This document shows, piece by piece, positions 28,646-38,000 of a DNA stretch of 60,487 bases. The notes below the pieces were generated by a model. The model searched no databases. It was not told the DNA's origin and saw only the letters and a program-made list of their open reading frames with translations. How positions within the stretch are numbered: the stretch's first letter is position 1; each line of letters begins with the position of its first letter. Source of the DNA: a virus; the IMG/VR virus record IMGVR_UViG_3300018481_000002, positions 87,199-147,685 of that record, one strand, 5' to 3'. Both the position numbers and the translations under genes were made by a program.

Positions 28646-29764
28646 ATGAAGCACCCCATCTATGCCGTGATCGGCGTCGTGTTGTCCACGCTGCTCTGCG
28701 TCGTAGGCTTCTCCCAAGCCACGTCAGCAAAGCCAGGTGACACGAAGGCGGCGAGGAGACCGTCGCCTACGAGAACCGTGACGGTGACAGCTACCGTCCC
28801 CGGTCCGACCGTGACAGCAACAGTGACCGCGACAGCTACGGTTACTGCGACTGTCACCGCGACTGTGACTGCGTCGCCGTCCCCCACGGCCACCCAGACG
28901 ACCCCCACGTCCACTCCTACTTCGACCCCCACGAGTCCGGGGACGGCGTTCCCCAACTTGGACACGACAGGTGTTCCAGCTGGATGGGTTCCCACCTCGA
29001 CTCGGACGACCAACCTGGTCATCAGCACCCCAGGGACAGTTGTGACGGATGTCCGTTTGGACAACAGCGCCAACATCATCGTGAACGCCGCGAATGTCAC
29101 CTTGCGGCGGGTCCATCTGCGTGGCGGCTACATCGAGAACTTCGCGGGGTCCACCTGTCACAACGGGCTACTGATCGAAGACTCCACCCTTGAGCCACCG
29201 GTCGGCCAGAGTGCCTACCCGGTCGAACGCTGGCGGATCGGAACAGGTGGCTACACCGCTCGTGGTGTCGAGCTGATCAACGCCCCAGACGGCTACCGGG
29301 TGGGTGGCGACTCTGGTGGATGTGGTCCAGTGACCATCGAGAACTCCTTCATCTCGGTCAAGCCTCCCCAGACCTGTGGGGACTGGCACGGTGACGGCAT
29401 CCAGGGCTACGACGGACCCCACGTGAACGTCCTGAACACGACCATCGACATGGACGCAACCGGGTGTGGTGGCACCGCGCCGTTCTTCGTTCCTTCAGGG
29501 CAGGGCAACACCTCGGCCACCGTCGACCGGCTTCTGATCGCAGGACCCAACGGGAACTATTCGTTCCGCATGGGCGTGCCAGGAACTGTGAACCACCTGC
29601 GGATCGAGAACAACGGTTGGTCCTACGGTCCGTTGGATGTGAAGTGCTCGGTCATCCCTTCGTGGGAGGCGAAGATCGTTGGTCCGGTAGATCGTACGGC
29701 GGGCGGCTATGCCGAACCTGCCACGGTGCGAGACCAGCCGTGCAACACGGAGGGCGGTTCCTGA
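28646..29764 (+). CDS. Secreted beta-helix protein, accessory
   Basis: 372 residues from ATG 28646. Residues 1-29 are a clear signal peptide (KHPIYAVIGVVLSTLLCVVG, then SQATSAK). Residues about 35-100 are a Thr/Val/Ala/Pro repeat linker (TVTATVTATATVTATV). The rest reads as a right-handed parallel beta-helix (VVTDVRLDNSANIIVNAANV, TLRRVHLRGGYIEN, VTIENSFI) like pectate-lyase-fold proteins. No ribosome site precedes the ATG, and TCTAAT lies about 30 bases upstream. It is isolated by terminators on both sides. Surface change or secreted enzyme are options; catalytic residues are not identified. Confidence 0.75.
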   Translation: MKHPIYAVIGVVLSTLLCVVGFSQATSAKPGDTKAARRPSPTRTVTVTATVPGPTVTATVTATATVTATVTATVTASPSPTATQTTPTSTPTSTPTSPGTAFPNLDTTGVPAGWVPTSTRTTNLVISTPGTVVTDVRLDNSANIIVNAANVTLRRVHLRGGYIENFAGSTCHNGLLIEDSTLEPPVGQSAYPVERWRIGTGGYTARGVELINAPDGYRVGGDSGGCGPVTIENSFISVKPPQTCGDWHGDGIQGYDGPHVNVLNTTIDMDATGCGGTAPFFVPSGQGNTSATVDRLLIAGPNGNYSFRMGVPGTVNHLRIENNGWSYGPLDVKCSVIPSWEAKIVGPVDRTAGGYAEPATVRDQPCNTEGGS

Positions 29765-29772
29765 TCCAACCT

Positions 29773-29810
29773 CGAACGGCCCATCCCTTGACCCGGGGAT
29801 GGGCCGTTCG
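29773..29810 (+). terminator. Terminator after the beta-helix gene
   Basis: CGAACGGCCCATCC pairs with GGATGGGCCGTTCG (14 bp) and runs into TTATGTTGTT. Confidence 0.9.
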
Positions 29811-29852
29811 TTATGTTGTTCGACTGTTGTCTAGCACTCGAAAGGAGGTTCG

Positions 29853-29900
29853 ATGTGGGAGTCCGAAACTAGGGGCGACCAGGGACAGCCCCTGGTTTAG
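29853..29900 (+). CDS. 15-residue leader peptide candidate
   Basis: ATG 29853 stands five bases after AAAGGAGG, the best ribosome site in the region, and reads MWESETRGDQGQPLV then stop. The coding sequence itself folds (ACCAGG/CCTGGT inside AGGGGC/GCCCCT). The zinc-finger gene starts 16 bases later. The arrangement looks like translational control of that gene. Confidence 0.45.
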   Translation: MWESETRGDQGQPLV

Positions 29901-29915
29901 CCCCTTGGAGGACAA

Positions 29916-30107
29916 GTGGCTGGCAACAACAAGGCGGCTAGCCGTCGCGCTAAGGATCAGGCGATGGCTGAACGTCTCCGCAAGCTCGGCGTGCGTCGCA
30001 CTTCTGGTGCGTGCCCCATGGGTTGCGGTGCCCAGGTTGGACTTGGTGGTCAGGGACTCTTGAACCACCTGCGTATGTGTGGAGGACCGAAGAAGCGCCG
30101 CGTCTGA
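29916..30107 (+). CDS. Small basic CCHC-type protein
   Basis: 63 residues from GTG 29916 after TTGGAGG. Basic N-terminus (NNKAASRRAKDQAMAERLRK), then CPMGCG, a Gly-rich loop, His and Cys (LLNHLRMCGG), and a Lys/Arg end. A single zinc finger that binds nucleic acid is likely. It lies alone between two terminators. Confidence 0.65.
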   Translation: MAGNNKAASRRAKDQAMAERLRKLGVRRTSGACPMGCGAQVGLGGQGLLNHLRMCGGPKKRRV

Positions 30108-30115
30108 ACGCGAGG

Positions 30116-30145
30116 AAAGGCCCCGGATCGAAACCCGGGGCCTTT
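30116..30145 (+). terminator. Terminator after the CCHC gene
   Basis: AAAGGCCCCGG pairs with CCGGGGCCTTT across ATCGAAAC, followed by CTC. Confidence 0.88.
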
Positions 30146-30149
30146 CTCA

Positions 30150-30232
30150 TGCCTCGCTTCGCCTCTGCATCGCCAAGCCTTGCCTACGCCGTGGCACGCC
30201 TTGCCAAACCTTGCCGGGCCGGGCCACGCAAT
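30150..30232 (+). repeat. GCCNN pentamer array, distal block
   Basis: GCCAA GCCTT GCCTA, a slip, then GCCTT GCCAA ACCTT GCCGG GCCGG GCCAC: the same five-base phased GCC pattern as the left arm at 19615, ten kilobases away. It is noncoding, between a terminator and the end of a leftward gene. Confidence 0.7.
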
Positions 30233-30235
30233 GTC

Positions 30236-30595
30236 TCATCGCACGTTGCTGTACAGGGAGGTCCCTGCGACAAACTGCCCCTTCCAGTTCCAGTTGTTCA
30301 TGACCCAGGACTGGAACTCGTGGTCATCCAGTTCGACGTGGTCCTCGACCTCCATCTCCAACCTGGCGATCACCAGGTCGTAGGAGTCGAGGTAGTGCTT
30401 CGGCTTCGGGAGTTCGCTGAGCGGCGTCAAGGTGATGACACCCTCCTTGGTGGCCAGGTCTGAGGCCTTCTTCAGAGCCTTGGTGGCCTCCTTCTTCCAG
30501 ACCTTCTTGGCCTTCTCGAACTCCTTCTTGTGCTCTTCGCGGTTCGTCTTCAGCTTCGTCAACAGGTCGTCTTTGCTGACCTTGGTTAGATCCAC
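30236..30595 (-). CDS. Conserved phage helical protein
   Basis: 119 residues from GTG 30595 on the minus strand, seven bases after AGGAGG. N-terminal long basic helix (HKKEFEKAKKVWKKEATKAL) and a C-terminal part with LDSYDLVIARLEMEVEDHVE and WVMNNWNWKGQFVAGTSLY. I recognise similar small proteins (Lys-rich helix, then DxVI..L) from other actinophages; function unknown. It is the only leftward gene in the tail region. Confidence 0.7.
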   Translation of the reverse strand: MDLTKVSKDDLLTKLKTNREEHKKEFEKAKKVWKKEATKALKKASDLATKEGVITLTPLSELPKPKHYLDSYDLVIARLEMEVEDHVELDDHEFQSWVMNNWNWKGQFVAGTSLYSNVR

Positions 30596-30626
30596 TCTGC
30601 CTCCTCAGGCATCTAAAGGGTGGGCG

Positions 30627-30742
30627 ACCTAACAGCTAGCACTCTCTCTGGTCCTGTCGGAGACCGTCGAGAGCCTGGGTCTTGGAGCGGGGGAGCTCCG
30701 CAGGGTCCCTGGTTTGCCGCCCGTCTACTACGGGCCCTTTTT
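30627..30742 (+). ncRNA. Structured RNA candidate ending in a terminator
   Basis: CTCTC/GAGAG encloses GGTC/GACC, then GGAGC-GGGGGA-GCTCC, then GCCCGT-CTACT-ACGGGC followed by CCTTTTT (30719-30742), a good terminator on the plus strand. No gene reads into it rightward after the terminator at 30116. A short rightward RNA or the leader of the leftward gene (antisense) are the options. Confidence 0.45.
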
Positions 30743-30865
30743 CGAACCTTCATTCTAGCACTCTGTGGGCCAGATTCATTCCCCCGCCAAGGCTGTCGAT
30801 GACCCGTCGAAGCTACCGACCGGAAGTGCGTGGTCGGCTGGCCAGGAACAGAGACAGGACGGGCT

Positions 30866-31786
30866 ATGACCTCAAGGAACATCCGCGCACGCAGGATGCT
30901 CAGCGATCTCTTCGCTGAAGGCGTCGAAATCCGTTTCGGACGAGACGAAGAAGGCAACAGCTGGGGTAAGATCGGCCCCTTCCTCGATAGCCGAGGTGAC
31001 CGGGCAGCACTGCCCGACGACCAGGTGGCTATGTACATCCGTCCTGCTGACCCTCTCCAGAGGGACATGTCGATGCGGGAAGCCAACGCTCGCCGTGCCC
31101 GTGCTCTCGTCAGGGCCAAGCGCGACAAGGACTCCGAAGAGCACCTCACTATTGTCGCGTTTCTTACCGACATGTCTGACGAGACACTTATCGATTATAT
31201 TTTGATGGGTGATACGCAGTATCGGCAGGCCGAAGCTGAACGCGAGATCCTCGCCATGGATGAGTGGAAGGAAATGGACGCGTATCAGGATGCGATGCGG
31301 CAGTTCGACAACGTCCCCGTCGAGGACCTGGCCGACAACGAGGAGTGGGAAGCGCTCCTGGAGTTGGACCGGAAGTACGGCAAGCAGCTGACTGACCGCG
31401 AGAAGGAACTGCGGGACGCTCAGCGTGAGGTGCTGCGGATGCAGACCAACGCAGGGCAGCGGCAGGAACTGGAAAACAAGGCCTTGGAGCGTCGGGCTGA
31501 GCTGGTAGGTACGCAGGCGTTCATGGACGAGTACGAGCTGTGCATGCAGTTCTACTCAGTGAGGGACGTGGACGACAACTCGAAGACGTTCTTCGATAAG
31601 CCAGAGGAGCTAGCACAGCAACCTCAGGTGGTACGGGACACGATCAATGAAGCTCTCCTGCCGTTCATCACAGACGTGGAGTCGGCAAAAAACTCGCGAA
31701 GGGCGGTGTCTGGCTCGGAGCCGTCAGAGCCGCCCAGCAAGCCGGAGACTTCAGAGCCCTCTACCCCCGAGGCGCAGACCGCCTGA
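30866..31786 (+). CDS. Tail assembly chaperone, short form
   Basis: 306 residues from ATG 30866, weak ribosome site. Charged helical protein with an acidic body (FAEGVEIRFGRDEEGNSWGK, DEWKEMDAYQDAMRQF) and a Ser/Pro/Glu tail (SGSEPSEPPSKPETSEPSTP). It lies directly before the tape measure and carries a -1 frameshift site at 31687, the standard arrangement of the G/GT pair. The product binds tape measure and tail tube subunits during assembly. Confidence 0.85.
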   Translation: MTSRNIRARRMLSDLFAEGVEIRFGRDEEGNSWGKIGPFLDSRGDRAALPDDQVAMYIRPADPLQRDMSMREANARRARALVRAKRDKDSEEHLTIVAFLTDMSDETLIDYILMGDTQYRQAEAEREILAMDEWKEMDAYQDAMRQFDNVPVEDLADNEEWEALLELDRKYGKQLTDREKELRDAQREVLRMQTNAGQRQELENKALERRAELVGTQAFMDEYELCMQFYSVRDVDDNSKTFFDKPEELAQQPQVVRDTINEALLPFITDVESAKNSRRAVSGSEPSEPPSKPETSEPSTPEAQTA

Positions 31787-32046
31787 CAGACATCCCGTGG
31801 TTCTTGCAGGTGGCCGTGGAACAAGCACTGACGATCATCAGCTGGATGCAGAATCTTCCTGAAGATGAGATCCCTCCGGAGCACTTGTGGGAGGACACAG
31901 AGGGACTGGAACTGTGGTGGAAAGCCGTCGATGTTAAGCGTAAGGACGGAGCATCCATCAGTAGGGGACCGACTGATCACGCCCAAGACGATCAAGGCCC
32001 GCAACAGACCGAGAACGACTACGCGCGGTTCTTGAAGCGAGGGTAG
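30866..32046 (+). CDS. Tail assembly chaperone, frameshifted long form
   Basis: Ribosomes slipping -1 on A AAA AAC (31687-31693) continue from 31693 in the -1 frame to the stop at 32044-32046. The added part reads LAKGGVWLGAVRAAQQAGDF, then PWFLQVAVEQALTIISWMQN and a charged end. About 118 extra residues give a fusion near 394. The extension is long, open and protein-like, whereas the zero frame there encodes a low-complexity tail. The frameshift ratio sets the amounts of the two chaperones. Confidence 0.82.
31687..31735 (+). promoter_or_regulatory. Programmed -1 frameshift signal
   Basis: Slippery heptamer A AAA AAC in the correct zero-frame phase, a seven-base spacer, then a stem GGGCGG (31701) / CCGCCC (31730) with an inner GGCTC/GAGCC hairpin. 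Heptamer, spacing and stem all match the textbook design. Confidence 0.85.
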
Positions 32047-32049
32047 GCA

Positions 32050-35000
32050 GTGGCCAGTAAGGACGACTTCTTCGTCACTTTCGGCTCGAACGCCAAGGAG
32101 TGGGCGGCGGGTCTTGAGGCTCAGCTGAAGCCTGCCCGCAAGTCTGTGCAGAACCTTCAGAACCTGCTTGACGCTGCCACGAAGAGCGCTGGTGGCATCA
32201 CTGAGGAGATGTCCCGGGCTCTGGGTCACTCTCTCCCGAAGGACACCAGGCCGCCTCCGGCGACACGGACTCACGTCACCGCTGCTCAGGGGCTTGGGGA
32301 GCTGACGAACGAGGTCGCTGCTGTTGTTGCCGCGTTGAAGACGATCCCTGCGTCGGTTGCCAACGTGAAGCGGAGCCTCACCCAGCACGCGAATGACCTG
32401 GACTCCAACAACCGTGTCCAGCAGCGGCAGGGTGCTGGTGGGTTGTTCCAGCAGGGCAAGGTTTCGTCTGCTGAGAATGCGGTCAACAACTCCTTGAACC
32501 GTCTTCTCAAGGGCGGCATCGACGTCAACATTCCTGACCCTGCACGGCTTGTCCCGCAAATGAACATCCGTTCAGTTGGGATGGACGCGATCCAGAAGTC
32601 TCAGATCGACCGGATCGTGAAGGCCATCGAACGGCAGACCAAGGACCTGACGAAGGCCTTGAAGAACGTGAAGGTCACCGACGGGCCCACGGGCGGAGGT
32701 GGCGGTGGCGGTACTGCCATCGCTGAGACTGCTCCGCTGAAGAACAAGACTGGGAAGAAGCCTTCCACGAAGAAGCTCCCCGAGGTGGTCGAGGCCGAGA
32801 AGGCTTTGGACGCCCGTCGAAAGGAGCTGGTCGACCTTGAGAAGAAGATCGTCGGGCTCACCACGGCGATCTCGGGTGGAGCGAAGGTTGACTCGTCTGA
32901 GTTGGACAAGCTGAAGGCTCAGCGCACCGCGAAGGCGAAGGAAGTTGCTGCGCTGGAGCGGCTGGACACCACCATCACCAGGGGTGACCAGAAGAAGGCA
33001 CGTAGGGCCCAGGCCGCTGCTGAACGTGCAGCGCAAGAGCAGAAGCTGAACGAGGCCCGTGAGCGGGGTCTGTCGGCGTTCAACACGTTGATGGACCCGA
33101 ACTTCGGTATCGGTCAGGTCGGCAAGGGGAAGGGTCTCCTCAAGGGGAAAGACCTTCGGTACATGGCCGATGTCATGTCCACGGTTGGGACACCCGTCAG
33201 TTACGGCAAGAAGACCACCAACGACCAGCTGGTGGAGCGTCTCCTGGCTGGCCGCGCGTCTCACATCCAGGCTTACGGGTCAGTTCCGCCTGACCAGCTG
33301 ACTGGCCGCATCAAGGGGAAGCCTGACCAGATCTCCAAGGCGGTGGTGAAGCTCTTCAACGACATCGAGTCCGCCATCGAGTTGGCTGATGAGCAGATCA
33401 ACGCGAAGGCGATCACCGCGCTGAACACGGCGACTGGTGGTGGACGTGCCAGCGGTATCGGCAAGTCCCGCACCGAGTACGGTGCCGCGTTCTTCGATGA
33501 CGCGTTGCCGTTGTCCCGTGGTGCCGGTGGTCTCACCTCTGAGGTGGACGCTGCACGGAACATCCTGAAGCAGCTGCCTGACATCACCGGGTTCGCCACG
33601 GAGAACCTGCGGCGCAAGAAGTTCGACCCGTACAGCCCGGAGATGATGTCTGGGGTCGAGGGTGGCGGCACTAGGGCCACTGCGTTCCGGCTGCTGATCC
33701 GGGCGTTGCGTGATGAGACGACGAGGATCGACGAGCTCGTCGACACCTACGCGGACTTGAAGCGGTCCATCGATGCGAACGACCCGAAGTCGATCCAGTC
33801 GTACCTGAACCGTTTCGACGCCCGTCGAGAAGAGGGACGTCTCAAGGCAACTGACACCCCGGAGGCTGAGCAGGACGCGATCCGGCGTCTGGCAGCGAAC
33901 CAGCGTGCCATCAACGACATCGAGCGTCAGTATGGCGACTTGTTCAGCGACCCGAAGTTCCTTGAGGGTCGGGAGCGCCGTCGTGATTCCCGCATGGAGT
34001 ATGAGGAGCGGCAGAACCAGGGTCGCTACCAGCTCACCGACTATGACGCTATCCAGCAGGCGTACGGCCAGGCTGTCGTCGGTCTCAGGAACGCCATCGG
34101 TTCCCGCGAGACCATCTCCAACCTTCCTGGTCTGCGATACCACGAGCGTGGCGAGTTCCAGGGCCGTCTGAGCCCGAGGGACCCCCGTGACCGGGCCATC
34201 TCCAACGAAGACCTGAAGACGCTGAACAGCACGTTCTCCCAGTTCCAACGGTCGGCCAGAACTGTCCTGACTGGCGTGAAGAAGGGCGAGACCCTCGACA
34301 CCAAGGGTCTTGCCCAGGCCATGGACTTCATGGAGACGTCCGCGAACAACTTCGCGAACAAGCTGTTCAGCCTGTTCGGTACTGGTCCCACCGTTGAGGG
34401 GCTGATCGGTCAGAAGCCGACCAACGAGACTGTCATCGCTGACGAGACTGAGCGTCTCGCCACCTTGGACAAGTTGGAGCAAGAGCGCGCTCGGAAGATG
34501 AAGGCTGCTCCTGCGGAGAAGTTGGCTCGGGCGGAGTACACGGAGGCGCAGACCAAGGAGCAACTCGCTGCCGCGAAGAAGCGGGAGCGTGAGGTTTCGA
34601 AGCGTCTGACTGAGACGAGTGCTCTGGCTGCTGCGAGCTACGCGCAGCTGACCCAGGCGCAGAAGACTGAGTACGACAAGCATGTGGCGTTGGCTGTTGC
34701 GTTGGAGCAGCAGGCTGATGCGGTTCGTCAGCAGATCTCTGCGCAGAGCAACATCACCAAGCAGGTCAACCCGCAGGGGAAGCTTGAGTACTCCCCGAAC
34801 GAGCTTCCTCCGAGCGCCACCAAGGAGCAGCAGCTTGAGAGAGAGGTCACCAGCGACCTGATCCAGCAGTACGCGCGGCTGAAGGGTGAGGCTGGCGCTG
34901 CTCGCGCGGCTGCTGGTCGCGCAGGTGCGACGGTAACTACGACATCCGTCGAAACCCGGAAGATGACTGCTGCCGAGCGGAAGTACGCCGCGAAGCTGGA

Positions 35001-38000
35001 AGAGTCCATCTCCGCCTTGGAGGCTCGCGACCGAGCCTTGCAGGACGAGGCAAACGCTGTCCGGTACACCAAGCTGCCTTCTGGTGTGATGCCCGGAACT
35101 GAAGGGCAACCCATCAGTCGGCTCCGTGGGCGTAACGCCGCAGCGGACGTTCTGGGTTACGAGCTTGGTACTACAGGCGCTCAAGATGCTGCCAAGAGCC
35201 AACGACAGTTCCGTGCCGAGGCAGCGAAGGTCGAACAGGAACTGCACAAGCTTCAGCGTGAACTCGCTACGTTCAACGCCCAGTTCGACGCCAAGCCTGA
35301 CAACGTCAAGATCGACCGAAAGGCTGGCCTGTACCCCGGGCTGGTGGGTGACCTGGAAGGTGAGGCCAAGGACGCCGCTGAGGCGGTTGACCTTCTCACC
35401 AAGGAACTGCCGGGTCTGGAGAAGGCGACCGTCAACGCCCGGAACGCTGTCGCCCGCGCCGAGAAGGCCAAGTACGCCACCCCAGAGGCACGGTTCGACT
35501 ACAGGACCCAGTTGTACGCGGAGCGCGACAAGCTTCGGAAGGACCAGCCGTACACGAAGGCTGACATCTCTAAGTACCAGTCTGAGTTCGACGCTCTCGG
35601 GTTCAGCAACCAGCAGCGTGGGGCCCTGAGGGGTCAGATCACGAAGGCTGAGAAGAAGGGCGACACTGAGAGGGCCACTGCTCTGCGTGAGCAGTTGCGG
35701 ATCAGGGAGTCTGAGGTCGCTGCTGCCAGGGCGATCCTGGATCAGGCCATCAAGACCCGTGCCCGTCTTGGGCAGATCGACGCCGAGATCAAGAAGACCC
35801 TCTCCATGGATGAGGGCACGTACAAGGGCGACGAGAAGGTCGAGACTCGCACCTCCAACCGTCAGGTGGAGGATACAAACAAGCGTCTGATTGCTGCGAA
35901 GAAGAGGGAGATCGCTGCTGCGGAGGAGAACCGCAAGGCGCTCCTCCAGATCCGTGCAGACGAGAAGGCTCTCCCGAAGGGCGAGAAGCTTGCCCCTGAG
36001 GTGTCGGCTGACCGGAAGGCACGCCAGCAGCAGCCTTGGACCAAGGAGCAGCTCCGGACGATGCGTCGAGAGTTGCGTGACTTGGAGCGCGGCGGTGACG
36101 GCAGCGGGTTCGGGGGCGGTCCTGGTGGCACCGGTACGGCTGGTCGTGGCCCTGGTGGCAGCGACGGGTCGTTCAACATCCTGCGTCAGATCTTGAACCG
36201 GTTGAACGGGATCCACGCCACTCTCCGCAGTGGGTTGGGTAGCGGCACTACCAGGTCGAACGAGCCGACTAGCGCGTTCACTGGTGCTGGTGTCCGCAAG
36301 ACCGCTTCCCCTGAGGAGTTGGCGGCGGCGAAGAGCGACGACGAGGCGACGCGGTTGCGTGCTATCGCTGAGCAGCGTGCCCGTGCGCAGCGGTTTGGTG
36401 GTGCCTCTTCTGCTGAGGTCAAGGCAGCCAACGATGAGCACGCGAAGCGGATCAAGATCACCCGCGACCAGTACCGCGAGAGTCTCCGTCTGGCGCAGGC
36501 GATGGCGACTGTGTCCAAGGAGACCCGCAAGGAAGCTGAGGAACTGCACCGTCTGAACTTGGCTGGTGCAGACAACGCGACCATCGCGGCCCAGCAGGTG
36601 AGGGTCTACAACTCGGTCCAGCGGGATCTTCAGCCTCAGGATCTGCCGTTGACTGCCCGACGTGGCGTGGCGGGCACCATCATCAAGGGTGCCCAGCCTC
36701 GGGTCACTGACAACGAGATCGTTGACATCGAGAAGGCCGCCCAGTCCATGACTGGGTTCCGTGACGTGGGTGCCTCTGCTGCGGAGAACTTCCAGGACGG
36801 GTTCGCCCAGATCTTCCCCGGCAAGTCGTTCTGGTCTCGTGTCATCAACACGACGGGTACGTTCATCGTCCGTAACTTCGCTGCCGGTCTGGTCTTCGGT
36901 CTGACCAACGCGCTTCAGCAGGTGTTGGACCAGGCCATTCAGACTGAGGCGACATTCATCCGGGTGTCAGCGGCGTTGGAGTCCACCAACACTGAAGTTG
37001 GGGGCTTGCGTGGCGAGCTTCAGGCCATCTCCACTGACTACGGTGTCGCCCTCAACGACGTGTACACCACCGCTGCTGGGTTGGCTGGTCTCTTCACCGA
37101 CACTACCGAGCTGGCGGGAGCCACCCGTGTTGTCGCCCAGTTGCAGACCATTTCCGGTGGAGCCCTCAACGCTACGGAAGCTATGGGTGTCTTGGCGTCG
37201 ACACTCTCCGCGTTCCAAGCGCTCCCGGGTGATGACGTTGGAGCCAACCTTCTCCCTCAGGGCATTGAGGGCATGGAACGCGTCGCTGACGTTCTGACGG
37301 TCATCCAGAACCGGTTGGGTACCAACATTGAGGTCACCGCCGAGGGCGTCTCGCGTATGTCTGGTTTGGCCCGGCAGATGAACCTCTCCCTTGAGGAGAC
37401 CGCAGTCTTCACTGCTCAAATTTCGAAGCAGACCAACCAGACCGGTGCGGCAGCTGGTGAGCAGTTCTCTCGTATCCTCGGCGCGCTGTCCACGGGTCGT
37501 GGTCGCGGTGCAGTTGTCGAGGCGATCGGGCCCCAGGCTGAGGAGGCTCTGGCCGCTTCCGACTATGGACAGGTGTTTAGACTCATCATCTCCGGATGGG
37601 ATGACCTGTCCGACGCTCAGAAGCGCAACCTGACGGTGTCTCTTGCCGGGCAGCGACAGGCGGCCGCCTTCAACGCTTTGGTCAACAACGAAACTGCGGT
37701 CCTCAACACGTTGACCCACGCAGAGAACGCTAGTGGTGAAGCCACCGACCGTATGGCCAAGTTGATGGCCACCCTGAACAAGCAGATCGACGTCCTGGGC
37801 ACTAACCTCCAAAACCTGGCATCGAACCTGATCCGGTCTGGTCTGCTGAACTTCCTGGGCATTGTTCTGAAGCTCGCCAACGCGGTCTTCGGCACCATCA
37901 ACAACGGTCTGACTGCGATGAACGACTTCGCAGACAACAACGCCTTCGTCGGGTTCCTGCGCGACACCATCACCACGATGCTCGGATTCGCGGTGGCAGC

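Noticed and set aside
33280-36549. 1089-codon open frame antisense to the tape measure gene
   Set aside because: It mirrors the codon bias of the real gene in a GC-rich genome, has Leu/Arg/Val-rich low-complexity translation and no ribosome site.
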